DNA from: DATGMS01 sp040905145
GTDB taxonomy: Bacteria > Bacteroidota > Bacteroidia > Cytophagales > Cyclobacteriaceae
DNA: 48,147 nucleotides
NCBI GenBank assembly: GCA_040905145.1
Contig: JBBDSC010000064.1
Span: 1 to 48,147 of the forward strand
Reading direction: 5' to 3'
Part shown: positions 23,541-32,541 of the stretch, in pieces
How the letters are laid out: the number at the start of each line of letters is the position of its first letter
Position numbering within the stretch: the stretch's first letter is position 1
Program-made: the position numbers and the translations under genes
The notes under the pieces: generated by a model
What the model was told of the DNA's origin: nothing
What the model saw: only the letters and a program-made list of their open reading frames with translations
Database searches by the model: none

Positions 23541-24353
23541 ATGAATTTAATGAATAAGGTGGTCATTGTGACGGGCGCAACATCTGGGATCGGGGAATCC
23601 TGTGCAAAGATTTTTGGAAAACAAGGAGCAAAAATAGCTGTCACAGGTAGGAATCAGCTAAAGTTAGACAACACCTTGGTCATGCTTCAAAAGGAAGGGA
23701 TTGATTGTATCGGAATTTTAGCAGAAGCTGGGAATGAAGACCAGAACAGGCAAATGGCAGAGCAGGTTAAAACTCATTTTGGCAGGATCGACATGTTGAT
23801 CAACAATGCGGGGATTTCCATGAGGGCACTTTTTCAGGACCTTGACCTGGAGGTGTTCAGGAAAGTAATGGACACCAATTTTTGGGGCTCCGTCTATGCC
23901 ACCAAATATTGTCTAGAAGAGATTACCAACAATAAAGGTTCCATAATAGGCATGTCTTCCGTCAATGGGTTTCGGGGGACACCCGCCAGGACCGCCTATA
24001 CAGCAAGTAAATATGCAATGAATGGCTTTTTTGAATCTTTAAGAACGGAAGTGATGAAAAAAGGAGTGCACGTTTTGGTCGCCTGTCCTGGATTTACGGC
24101 TTCTAATATTAGAAAGAATGCCTTGTTGGCGGATGGATCTACTCAAGAGGAATCTCCCAGGGAGGAAAACAAAATGATGTCTTCAGATGAAGTTGCCACT
24201 GCCATACTTTCGGCCACGCTAAAAAGAAAGCGGGATCTGGTACTTACCAAAGAAGGTAAACTCGCTTTCTTTTTGAACAAATGGTTTCCGGGGATCATGG
24301 ATGGCGTGGTCTATAACCATATGGCAAAAGAGAAAGATTCCCCATTTAAATGA
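23541..24353 (+). CDS. Short-chain dehydrogenase/reductase (SDR)
   Basis: A 270-residue classical SDR, oxidising or reducing a small molecule with NAD(P)H. Rossmann glycine motif VVIVTGATSGIGESC at the N-terminus, LINNAGISM, and the active site Ser in GMSSVNG with YTASKYAMNG (Tyr-x3-Lys). The start at 23541 (MNLMNKVVIVTG) places the first beta strand correctly; an earlier in-frame ATG at 23472 would add a non-conserved tail. Substrate unknown. Six bases separate it from the large helicase gene, so they are probably one transcript. Confidence 0.92.
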   Translation: MNLMNKVVIVTGATSGIGESCAKIFGKQGAKIAVTGRNQLKLDNTLVMLQKEGIDCIGILAEAGNEDQNRQMAEQVKTHFGRIDMLINNAGISMRALFQDLDLEVFRKVMDTNFWGSVYATKYCLEEITNNKGSIIGMSSVNGFRGTPARTAYTASKYAMNGFFESLRTEVMKKGVHVLVACPGFTASNIRKNALLADGSTQEESPREENKMMSSDEVATAILSATLKRKRDLVLTKEGKLAFFLNKWFPGIMDGVVYNHMAKEKDSPFK

Positions 24354-24359
24354 AAGTGC

Positions 24360-27300
24360 ATGCTTAAGGATGTTTTTCAAGTTTATTTAAACAGGTTAAT
24401 AGATTTGTCTGCAAAGAACCGGTCTATATTTTTACCTAAATTGATCAGTTCCCAAATGATAGATCTGAAGGATTTTCATTTTTTGAACAACCATCCTTCA
24501 TTTTTTTATATTACAGAGTTGCTGGGAAGAAAAAGGAATATACCCCTTATCCAATTGGCAGATGCCAGGGATAAAAATGTAAATGAACTTTCCCAAAGAT
24601 TAAAAAGGCTTCAACAAAACATCCTATTGGCAGAACAGGAGACGGGGGAGAAAAATTTATTTGTAGGCTGGCCTTTTGTCGAGGGTAAATTGATCAATGA
24701 GCAACTGATCAGGTGCCCACTTTTATTTTTTCCTGTAAGCCTTGTCAAAGAAGAGAATAGCTGGTATTTGAGGAAAAAGGCCGGAGATCAGCCTTTCCTC
24801 AATAAGTCATTTTTGCTGGCTTATAGCCATTCCACGGGAACAAAGCTGGATAATGAATGGATGGAGACTTCCTTGGAGGATTTTTCCAGGGATCCAACAG
24901 GGTTTAGAACAGCACTATACCATTTTTTGAAAGAAGGACTTACCCTGAATTTTAATCAGGAATTATTCGAGGACAAGCTCGATTTTTTCCCCGAAACCAG
25001 TCGGGCCGAAGAACAAGATCATCAAAAAACAGGTATCCTGAAATTAAAGCCTTTTGCTGTGTTGGGACAGTTTTCCCAGAAGAGCTCCTTCTTGATCAAT
25101 GATTATGAATTGCTTAAAAAAAGCCACCATGAAGATCTTGAAACCTTGTTTTCGGAGTGGTTTGCGGTAGATAAAGATAAAACTTACCCCGTTATGGAGG
25201 AAAAGCTCTTTAATACCTTCCCTATAGATGCCAGCCAGGAAGAGGTGATGAAAGCGGTGAGGGCAGGGGAATCCTGCGTAGTAGAAGGACCTCCAGGTAC
25301 GGGAAAATCACAATTGATCTGCAACTTGGTTACTGACTTTACCTCCAGGGGAAAAAAGGTTTTGGTAGTTTCACAAAAGAGGGCAGCATTGGATGTGGTG
25401 TTCAAAAGGCTTAGTGAACAAGGATTTGCTGCCTTTGTGGCTTTGGTCCATGATTTTAGGGCAGACAGAAAAGATCTTTTCAGGAAATTGTCTCATCAGA
25501 TTAATTCTTTGGAAACCTATAAGGAATTAAACCGCGGATTGGACGCCATTCAACTGGAAAGGAACTTTAATAAAATGGTCAGCATAATTGAAATGCACAC
25601 GGACTTTTTGGAGGACTATAAACAAGCGCTTTTTGATCGCAAAGAATGTGGGGTGCCCATCAAGGAATTATATGTCACTTCATCCTTTAAGGAGGAACAC
25701 CTCAACCTTACCCAATATTATAAAAAGTACCCCTTTAATGAAATTGATGATTTTTTAAGAGATTTTCAGGAGTATATCGCCTATTATAAAAAATACCAGG
25801 ATCCCACCTCTTTTTGGTTGCATCGGGTAAATTTTTCAGCATTTGGCCCCAGTGTGCTGTCCCGATATAACGATACGCTGAATGAAATCAGGGAAATTAA
25901 ACAGGCGTCCGGGGAAATATTGGAAAACCTATTGAATCAGCAATTTGAATTTGCCTTAGTATATCAGCTTTTTGAAAAGAAAGAAAAGCTTTTGGAGTTG
26001 CAGCATCTGGTTCACCATGAAGAAAATTTCATAAAGTTAAGGAGCCTCTTGCCTTATAAAACATCGGATTTTGATTTGCTGTGGTTGGAAAACAAGGTGG
26101 AAACGATCAAAAAATTACTTGCTGAGGAAGGGATAGAATGGACGGTAGAAGATGCCGAGGTGGAAAATGGTTTTATACAGACCATCAAGGTATTAAAATT
26201 AAAAGGGTCATGGTGGCGGTCTATTGCATTGAGATTTGACAGGAAAAATTTCAATGAAGTGTGGGACCTGCTAAAGAAGAATGGCCTAAAGGATGACAAA
26301 GAAGGTTTAAAAATACTAATCACCAAACTTGAGAACAGGCTTAACCTTAACCATCAATACACGCTATTAAACAGCAAGCCCTGGATCAATCTCCCCAGAA
26401 AACCCTTTGAATTTGCTGCATTCAACCATTATGCTCTGACGCTAATGCAGGCAATAAAATCCAGGTTTATTGATGGGGAACTGGGTATATTTTCTTCTTA
26501 TTTGGCCCATGAACCTATCAGTTATGATAATTTCCGCAACCTTTTAGAAGAATTGATCAGTATTAGTAATTCGGTAGAATCCAAAGTTGAAAGCTGGAAA
26601 AATTATTTAAGCCCGGTACAAATAAAGCATTTGTTAACCTCGCCTCATGAGGAGAAATTAGCTAAGATCCAGCAATCCATTACCAAGGATTTTGTTGAAC
26701 TCGTCGCTTTTGATAAGCTTAAAAAAAGATTGAGGGCGGTGGATCTTGAGATAATGCCCAAATTAATCGACCAGTATCCTGACAAGGATTTTGCTGCGTT
26801 GAAAATGATATTCCTTTCTGGTCTTAAGCTAAGTTGGATAGAGCACATTGAAGCAAAATATCCCGTTTTGCAGGAGGTTGGGACACCCAAGATCAAAAAT
26901 ATTTTAGAAGAGTTTTCAACTACTGTGGAGGAAAAGCTAAAAATCAGCAGGTTTATAGCTGAATTGAGATTAAGGGAAAAGACTTTTAACCATCTGGAAT
27001 ATAATAGGCTCAACAATCTGATGACGTACAGGGACCTGGGCCACCAAGTGACAAAAAAGAAACGCCTATGGACCATCAAGAAATTGGCTGAAAATTTCGA
27101 GGATGAAATTTTCAGCCTGATCCCTTGCTGGTTAGCTTCCCCGGAGACTGTTTCCGCTTTGTTCCCTTTAAAAAAGTACTTCGATCTAGTGGTTTTTGAT
27201 GAATCTTCCCAATGTTTTGTGGAGAGGGGTTTGCCGGCTTTACTGAGAGGGAAGCAGTTGGTGGTGGCCGGAGATAGCCAACAATTGCGGCCATACGATT

Positions 27301-28337
27301 TATATCAGGTCAGGATGGAATCTGATGAGGAAGGAATAGAGACAGAAACGGATTCCCTGTTGGATTTGAGCACCAAATACTTTAAGGGTTATTCCCTGGA
27401 CAATCATTACCGCAGTAAGTCATTGCCCTTGATCCATTTTTCAAACCTGCATTTTTACGACAACGAGTTGAGCATGCTTCCGAACAGGGAGTCGCTTAAC
27501 AAGGACGAGCCTCCCTTTGAATTGATAAAAGTGGAAGGAATTTGGGATAGACAGACCAATAGGGTAGAGGCAGAAGCAGTAATCGAACAATTGAAATTAA
27601 TTGGTATCAAAAGTCCCGGGTTTCAAATTGGTGTGATCACCTTTAATTATTATCAAATGGATTTGATCCTTGACCTCTTGGGAAATGAGGAAAGTCTTGT
27701 AAAGGCTGAGAATATACAGGTAAAAAACATAGAAAATGTTCAGGGGGATGAGTTTGACATTGTTATATTTTCGATGGGTTATACCAAGAACAAACATGGG
27801 AAATTTACGGCTAACTTTGGTCTTTTAGCCAGAAGTGGGGGGCAGAATCGGCTAAATGTGGCCATTACCAGAGCAAGGGAGAAAATTGTCCTTATCACCA
27901 GTATGTCTTCCATGGATTTTCATGAAGGTCAACTGAAAAATGAAGGTGTCAGGCTTTTAAGGGATTACATTGGTTTTGTAGAAAAAATATCTACAGGGGT
28001 CAAGATTTCCATTGAGCCAGAAAAACCACCGGGTTTTGAAGTGTCCTGGTCTCTTAAAAATAAATTGATCGGGATTTATGGAAACCATGAGGTAAAGAAC
28101 AATAGCTTCTCCAAAGTGATGGATTTGGAGCTTTTGGAAAATGGGGAGTATTCAGCGGGTATTTTAACGGACGATCATCGTCTTTATGCCTCAAAAAGCG
28201 TAAAGGAGGCTTTCGTTTACCACCCTCAGCTTCTCCGTCAGAAAAACTGGAATGTAGTTAATATTTTCAGTAGACAATATTGGTTGGATAGGGAAGATTT
28301 GCTTCAGACAAAATTAGAGATCAAGAAGAGAACATAA
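24360..28337 (+). CDS. Large SF1 (Upf1-like) helicase with DUF4011-like N-terminus and Vsr-like C-terminus
   Basis: A 1325-residue AAA/helicase protein. The N-terminus has YLNRLIDLSAKNRSIFLPKL, which resembles the DUF4011 helicase signature. Walker A is EGPPGTGKSQLICN at ~309-322. A long mostly helical insert of about 600 residues follows. Walker B is VVFDESSQC at ~943-951, then LVVAGDSQQLRPYDL, the motif IV-VI region IENVQGDEFDIVIFSMGYTK, and NVAITRAREKIVLI (~1166). The last ~100 residues (VMDLELL, YSAGILTDDHRLYAS, LLRQKNWNVVNIFSRQYW) look like the Vsr/MTES_1575-type endonuclease fold common at the end of this helicase class, but the usual acidic catalytic Glu is not evident. It should unwind or move on nucleic acid; a defence role is inference. 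Preceded by SDR (6 bases) and followed by an Rpn nuclease (15 bases). Confidence 0.88.
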   Translation: MLKDVFQVYLNRLIDLSAKNRSIFLPKLISSQMIDLKDFHFLNNHPSFFYITELLGRKRNIPLIQLADARDKNVNELSQRLKRLQQNILLAEQETGEKNLFVGWPFVEGKLINEQLIRCPLLFFPVSLVKEENSWYLRKKAGDQPFLNKSFLLAYSHSTGTKLDNEWMETSLEDFSRDPTGFRTALYHFLKEGLTLNFNQELFEDKLDFFPETSRAEEQDHQKTGILKLKPFAVLGQFSQKSSFLINDYELLKKSHHEDLETLFSEWFAVDKDKTYPVMEEKLFNTFPIDASQEEVMKAVRAGESCVVEGPPGTGKSQLICNLVTDFTSRGKKVLVVSQKRAALDVVFKRLSEQGFAAFVALVHDFRADRKDLFRKLSHQINSLETYKELNRGLDAIQLERNFNKMVSIIEMHTDFLEDYKQALFDRKECGVPIKELYVTSSFKEEHLNLTQYYKKYPFNEIDDFLRDFQEYIAYYKKYQDPTSFWLHRVNFSAFGPSVLSRYNDTLNEIREIKQASGEILENLLNQQFEFALVYQLFEKKEKLLELQHLVHHEENFIKLRSLLPYKTSDFDLLWLENKVETIKKLLAEEGIEWTVEDAEVENGFIQTIKVLKLKGSWWRSIALRFDRKNFNEVWDLLKKNGLKDDKEGLKILITKLENRLNLNHQYTLLNSKPWINLPRKPFEFAAFNHYALTLMQAIKSRFIDGELGIFSSYLAHEPISYDNFRNLLEELISISNSVESKVESWKNYLSPVQIKHLLTSPHEEKLAKIQQSITKDFVELVAFDKLKKRLRAVDLEIMPKLIDQYPDKDFAALKMIFLSGLKLSWIEHIEAKYPVLQEVGTPKIKNILEEFSTTVEEKLKISRFIAELRLREKTFNHLEYNRLNNLMTYRDLGHQVTKKKRLWTIKKLAENFEDEIFSLIPCWLASPETVSALFPLKKYFDLVVFDESSQCFVERGLPALLRGKQLVVAGDSQQLRPYDLYQVRMESDEEGIETETDSLLDLSTKYFKGYSLDNHYRSKSLPLIHFSNLHFYDNELSMLPNRESLNKDEPPFELIKVEGIWDRQTNRVEAEAVIEQLKLIGIKSPGFQIGVITFNYYQMDLILDLLGNEESLVKAENIQVKNIENVQGDEFDIVIFSMGYTKNKHGKFTANFGLLARSGGQNRLNVAITRAREKIVLITSMSSMDFHEGQLKNEGVRLLRDYIGFVEKISTGVKISIEPEKPPGFEVSWSLKNKLIGIYGNHEVKNNSFSKVMDLELLENGEYSAGILTDDHRLYASKSVKEAFVYHPQLLRQKNWNVVNIFSRQYWLDREDLLQTKLEIKKRT

Positions 28338-28352
28338 ATAATTATATTTATT

Positions 28353-29249
28353 ATGTCCGGCAAAGAAATATACATCAATCCATTTACCGATTTTGGCTTT
28401 AAGAAACTCTTCGGCACTGAGTTCAATAAAGCACTGCTCATTGATTTTCTTAACCAAGTTTTAGGAGACAGGGAACATATCCAAGACCTGACATATCTCA
28501 ATACGGAAAATCTGGGAAGAACAGCAATTGACCGAAAAGCCATCTTTGATCTTTATTGCGAAAATGACAAGGGAGAGAAATTTATCATTGAGCTTCAAAA
28601 TGTCCGACAGCATTATTTCAAGGACAGGAGTATTTTTTATTCCACTTTTCCCATACAGAGCCAGGCACCGAAGGGCCGGGAATGGGATTATTATTTGAAA
28701 GCTGTTTATACCATTGGTATTTTAAACTTCAGCTTTCCAGATCAGGACGGGCAGGAACGATACCTGCGGGAGGTTCAATTGATTGATAAGCAGACCCATG
28801 AAATCTTTTACGACAAATTGACGTTTATTTATCTGGAGATGACCAGATTTAAGAAACATGAACAGGAGGTGGAAACCCTTTTTGAAAAATGGATGTACGT
28901 ATTGAAGAACCTGTCTAGATTGCAGGACAGGCCCAAGAAATTACAGGAAGTAGTATTTGAGAGATTGTTCAGCGAGGCAGAGATAGCCAAATTAAGACCA
29001 GAAGATATGAAAGCATATGAAGAAAGTTTAAAAGTCTATTGGGACAATTATAGCGTGATAAAGACAGCTGAAAGGGAGGCAAGAGAAGCAAGGGAAGAAG
29101 GAAGGGAAGAAGGAAGGGAAGAAGGAAGGGAAGAAGGGAGGGAAGAAGGTAAAATTGAAATTGCAAGACAATTAAAAAGGAACGGAGCGCCGCTTGATCT
29201 GATCCAGAAATCGACGGGTTTGACTAAAGAACAGGTAGAAAAGCTATAG
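28353..29249 (+). CDS. Rpn-family PD-(D/E)XK nuclease with REEG tandem repeat
   Basis: A 298-residue Rpn/PDDEXK_2-family nuclease. It opens with the family hallmark YINPFTDFGFKKLFGTEFNK; the active site is Asp66 (IFDLYCEN) with Glu80-Leu-Gln82 (FIIELQN). Residues 247-266 are REEG repeated five times (12-bp DNA unit, 29091-29150), preceded by REAREA, and the end is a short helix-turn-helix-like segment (LKRNGAPLDLIQKSTGLTKEQVEKL). Rpn proteins are DNA endonucleases, toxic when over-produced, and linked to recombination and phage defence; some are controlled by an antitoxin made from their own 3' end. Here Met219 (29007) could start such an 80-residue product. It follows the helicase gene by 15 bases, but Rpn genes are mobile and this pairing may be chance. 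Confidence 0.92.
   Translation: MSGKEIYINPFTDFGFKKLFGTEFNKALLIDFLNQVLGDREHIQDLTYLNTENLGRTAIDRKAIFDLYCENDKGEKFIIELQNVRQHYFKDRSIFYSTFPIQSQAPKGREWDYYLKAVYTIGILNFSFPDQDGQERYLREVQLIDKQTHEIFYDKLTFIYLEMTRFKKHEQEVETLFEKWMYVLKNLSRLQDRPKKLQEVVFERLFSEAEIAKLRPEDMKAYEESLKVYWDNYSVIKTAEREAREAREEGREEGREEGREEGREEGKIEIARQLKRNGAPLDLIQKSTGLTKEQVEKL
29091..29150 (+). repeat. 12-bp tandem repeat, 5 units, coding REEG
   Basis: Five near-identical units of the form AGGGAAGAAGGA in the Rpn gene. A 12-bp unit keeps the frame, so copy number could change by slippage and lengthen or shorten the hinge before the C-terminal helices. The last unit differs slightly (GGG then AGG), which may stabilise it. Confidence 0.9.
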
Positions 29250-29330
29250 AATCAGATGCGCAAGACTAACGTAAACTGCCCTGACACCATTTTATTAAAC
29301 AAGGTTAAGTTTGGATCGGGAAAATTTTAT

Positions 29331-29807
29331 TTATTTTCTAATAATTTTTAAACCCACCGCTTCTATACCCTGCAAATTGTCTTTTCTCATATATTGGATG
29401 AATTGAACCTTGATTTTCTGGTTTTCAAAAACCTGTGTCAGGGGCAAGGTGTCATACTTGGTGAAGACATTGCCAAAACCATCTCCCAAAGGCTTACCGG
29501 TTTTGGAATCAAACAGATCAATATTTATTAAAGAATCTGCCAAGTGTTGTCCTATACTGTCTTTCAACAAGAACCTTACATAGAGGTTGTGGAACTCGAA
29601 GCTATCATTGTATCTGATACCAATGGTGGAAACCGTCTGTTCAGTATTTACAGGAGTAAGTTCGAAAGATACCGTGTCGGAAATTGCCCAAGTGAGCGAT
29701 TCCATGCCTAGATAATCCTCAAATATCCTATCTGAGTTACAGGCATGGAAAAACCACATCAATGGGAGCAATAAACAGAATAAAAACAGTCTATTCCTTT
29801 TCTTCAT
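29331..29807 (-). CDS. gldH: Gliding motility lipoprotein GldH
   Basis: A 158-residue lipoprotein needed for gliding in Flavobacterium, found in many non-gliding relatives too. From the ATG at 29807 it reads MKKRNRLFLFCLLLPLMWFF then HAC, a lipoprotein signal with Cys at position 23. The conserved core includes WAISDTVSFELTPVN, GIRYNDSFEFHNLYVRFLLKD and the C-terminal FIQYMRKDNLQGIEAVGLKI. It begins 1 base after the ricT stop, the same ricT-gldH order seen in other Bacteroidota. A longer in-frame start at 29882 would overlap ricT and precede the signal peptide, so it is rejected. Confidence 0.92.
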   Translation of the reverse strand: MKKRNRLFLFCLLLPLMWFFHACNSDRIFEDYLGMESLTWAISDTVSFELTPVNTEQTVSTIGIRYNDSFEFHNLYVRFLLKDSIGQHLADSLINIDLFDSKTGKPLGDGFGNVFTKYDTLPLTQVFENQKIKVQFIQYMRKDNLQGIEAVGLKIIRK

Positions 29808-29808
29808 T

Positions 29809-31176
29809 TTAATCTCCCTTTTTTTGTCCTCCTTTTCCGCGGTTTTTAAAGCGGTTTTTCTTCTTGTTGCTTTTGTTTTCACTTGGTTTTTTTTCCGCGG
29901 GATTTTGAGGGGTAACTGCAGGGTTATCCTGAGCCTGTGGCTTCTGTTTTATTTCATCAGCATTTCTTCTGCCCATCCGGTTTTCCCGGTTATTCGAATT
30001 TTGGGATTTATTGGGTGCCGATTCTTCAGGTTTTCCCTGAGCAGTGGCCTGCTGATTGTTCAGGACATTCTTAGGCTTTCTTTTTTTCTTTTTTTTGACT
30101 TGGCCACTAAACTTTTTATCAAGTAACTCGAGGTCCCTGTTTGATTTACTTAAGTCCTCTCCTCCATCAAAAGCCTGATCCTGTTTAAGATTAAAAGGTT
30201 TTCCTCCTTTTTCGTTCAGTTCAATGATTTCCTTGACCCTATCACAGTCGATCGAATGCCAGTTATTATCATTGTTGTAGCTGAACCACATTAATTTTCT
30301 GAATATATCCGTCTTTTGGAGTTTGGCTGTTCCTGCTTCAGTAAGAAGGGGTTTTTCAATATTTGGAATATCTTTTAATGCGGACAGGTAGGTGTCCAGC
30401 TCATAATTTAAACAACACTTTAATCTCCCACACTGGCCCGAAAGCTTACTGGGATTTAGTGAAAGGTTTTGATACCTGGCTGCTGAAGTAGAAACGCTTT
30501 TAAAATCATGTATCCAGGTGGAGCAGCATAGTTCCCTTCCACAGACACCGACACCCCCTAGTCTGCCTGCTTCCTGCCTGAGGCTAATCTGCCGCATCTC
30601 TACGCGGATTTTAAATTCACCGGCCAGGTATTTGATCAATTCCCTGAAATCTACCCGGTCATCCGCAGAATAATAGAAAGTAGCTTTGGAATTATCGGCT
30701 TGATATTCTACATCCGATAGTTTCATTTGTAGCCCCAGTTCGTCAATTATTTGTTTGGTCCTGTATAAAGTGGGGATTTCCCTATTCTTAGCTTCTTCCC
30801 ATTTATCAAGGTCCTTTTGATTGGCTAGCCGATATACTTTAAGAATATCGTCATTGTCTTTAATTTTACGTTTTTGCATTTGCAGTCTTACCAACTCCCC
30901 CTGAAGTGACACATAACCGATATGGTGACCGTTGGGTACGTCCACTACAATGGGATCACCGGTCGTTAAATGCAAGTGATGGGTATTTCTATAATAATCC
31001 TTTCTGCCACCTTTAAATTTAACTTCTATGATATCAAATTTATCAACAACTGGTATGCCCATATGGGACAGCCAGTCAAAAGAATTCATTTTATTGCAAT
31101 CGCTCGTACCACAAGTACCATTGTTTTGGCAGCCCCCATTTCCGGAGGTGGTAGAGCAGCTATTACATCCTGCCAT
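29809..31176 (-). CDS. ricT: RicT/PSP1-domain protein (YaaT-like)
   Basis: A 455-residue PSP1 protein. In Bacillus, RicT forms an Fe-S-containing complex with RicA and RicF that affects RNA processing; the Bacteroidota role is inferred. The first 28 residues are Cys-rich (MAGCNSCSTTSGNGGCQNN). The PSP1 core runs from about 45 to 275 with FKGGRKDYYRN, the Cys sites VGVCGRELCCSTWIHDF, and SGQCGRLKCCLNYELD, all suggesting metal or cluster binding. Residues from ~340 on are a disordered Lys/Asn/Pro/Gln-rich tail ending in KNRGKGGQKKGD. The tail is probably the non-conserved part. It is the first gene of the ricT-gldH unit. Confidence 0.92.
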   Translation of the reverse strand: MAGCNSCSTTSGNGGCQNNGTCGTSDCNKMNSFDWLSHMGIPVVDKFDIIEVKFKGGRKDYYRNTHHLHLTTGDPIVVDVPNGHHIGYVSLQGELVRLQMQKRKIKDNDDILKVYRLANQKDLDKWEEAKNREIPTLYRTKQIIDELGLQMKLSDVEYQADNSKATFYYSADDRVDFRELIKYLAGEFKIRVEMRQISLRQEAGRLGGVGVCGRELCCSTWIHDFKSVSTSAARYQNLSLNPSKLSGQCGRLKCCLNYELDTYLSALKDIPNIEKPLLTEAGTAKLQKTDIFRKLMWFSYNNDNNWHSIDCDRVKEIIELNEKGGKPFNLKQDQAFDGGEDLSKSNRDLELLDKKFSGQVKKKKKRKPKNVLNNQQATAQGKPEESAPNKSQNSNNRENRMGRRNADEIKQKPQAQDNPAVTPQNPAEKKPSENKSNKKKNRFKNRGKGGQKKGD

Positions 31177-31224
31177 TTTTGTATATATTTATAGGAGTCG
31201 TCCTCCTCGTTAAGTGTTGGTAAG

Positions 31225-32523
31225 TTACTTACCATAATGTATGATATCCTGTCCGATATCCTTTCTGTAATAATGGTTATCCCAACTTATTTGCTTCGCC
31301 CTTTCATAGGCGTGGGCAATGGCTTCTTCCACAGTATTGCCTTTTCCTGTTATGCCCAAAACCCTGCCCCCATTCGTGAGGACGCTTCCTGATCCGTCGT
31401 CCCTTGTGGTTCCGGCATGAAAGGTAATGGCCTTTTCATCATCTGGGTTTTTTAATCCATCTATCTTGTCCCCTTTGACATACGACCCCGGATATCCTCC
31501 TGCGACCATGACCACTGTAGCGGTAACGCAGTCTTCGATTTCCAAGGAATATCCAGAGAGGCTTTTGGTTCCTATGGCATAAAGAAGGTCCATAAAATCG
31601 CTTTTGATACGGGGCAAAACCGCTTGAGTTTCAGGGTCACCCATTCTGACATTGTATTCGATAACCTGGGGCTCTCCACCCACATTCATTAAACCTATGA
31701 ACAGAAATCCTTTATAATCAATGCTTTCTTTGGTTAAACCTTCAATCGTTGGCCTGACTACTTTCTCTTCCACCTTTTTCATAAAGACGTCATCGGCAAA
31801 CGGAACGGGGCTTATAGCCCCCATCCCCCCTGTGTTCAGGCCGGTATCGTTTTCCCCTATCCTTTTATAGTCTTTGGCTTCAGGAAGGATCCTGTAATTT
31901 CTTCCATCAGTGGCCACAAATACGGAGAGTTCAATGCCGGAAAGGAATTCCTCCACCACCACTTTTTTGGAGGCATCCCCAAATTTATTTTCAAGAAGCA
32001 TTTCCTTAAAGGATTTTTCTGCCTCATCGTAAGATGGAATGATCAAAACCCCTTTTCCGGCAGCTAATCCATCTGCTTTTAATACTATGGGAAGGTTTTG
32101 ATGGTGAATAAATTCCAAGCCCTCGAGTAGGGTTTCTGTGGTGAAGCTTCTATAAGCAGAAGTGGGGATGCCATTTCTGACCATAAATTGTTTGGAGAAG
32201 TCTTTGCTCCCTTCCAAGGTGGCCCCTTTTTGCGTAGGACCGATTACCAGGACTTGTTTGGTGTCTTCGTCTTTGGATAAAAAATCACTAATGCCTTTTA
32301 CCAAAGGTTCTTCCGGCCCCACGACTACCATCCCGATCTTTTTTGAAAGAATTAGTTCTTTTACTCCTTTAAAGTCAGTAACACTCAAAGCTATGTTTTC
32401 AGCAATTTCTGAGGTGCCTGCATTTCCTGGAGCTATATAAAGTTTGCCGCATTTAGGGCTACTTACCATTTTTGTGGCGAAGGCATGTTCCCTTCCTCCA
32501 CTTCCAATCAATAATATATTCAT
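31225..32523 (-). CDS. purD: Phosphoribosylamine-glycine ligase
   Basis: Second step of de novo purine synthesis: joins phosphoribosylamine and glycine with ATP. An ATP-grasp protein of 432 residues. N-terminal GSGGREHAFATKM, then LYIAPGNAGTSEIAEN, VVVGPEEPLVKGI, ATP-grasp loop VLKADGLAAGKGVLI, metal-binding VIEYNVRMGDPETQ, and the terminal YHAGT-like FHAGTTRDDG. Start and end fit the family. It lies between ricT and recQ on the same strand (18 bases from recQ), so it may be co-transcribed with recQ. Confidence 0.97.
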   Translation of the reverse strand: MNILLIGSGGREHAFATKMVSSPKCGKLYIAPGNAGTSEIAENIALSVTDFKGVKELILSKKIGMVVVGPEEPLVKGISDFLSKDEDTKQVLVIGPTQKGATLEGSKDFSKQFMVRNGIPTSAYRSFTTETLLEGLEFIHHQNLPIVLKADGLAAGKGVLIIPSYDEAEKSFKEMLLENKFGDASKKVVVEEFLSGIELSVFVATDGRNYRILPEAKDYKRIGENDTGLNTGGMGAISPVPFADDVFMKKVEEKVVRPTIEGLTKESIDYKGFLFIGLMNVGGEPQVIEYNVRMGDPETQAVLPRIKSDFMDLLYAIGTKSLSGYSLEIEDCVTATVVMVAGGYPGSYVKGDKIDGLKNPDDEKAITFHAGTTRDDGSGSVLTNGGRVLGITGKGNTVEEAIAHAYERAKQISWDNHYYRKDIGQDIIHYGK

Positions 32524-32541
32524 TCAATTTAAATCTTACGT

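Noticed and set aside
26645..27079. Minus-strand frame of 144 codons within the helicase gene
   Set aside because: Antisense to the helical insert of the helicase; residue mix reflects the AT-rich sense strand.
29091..29150. Regular 12-bp repeat as a CRISPR-like or regulatory array
   Set aside because: The units are adjacent with no spacers, in frame, and code for REEG within a recognised Rpn protein.
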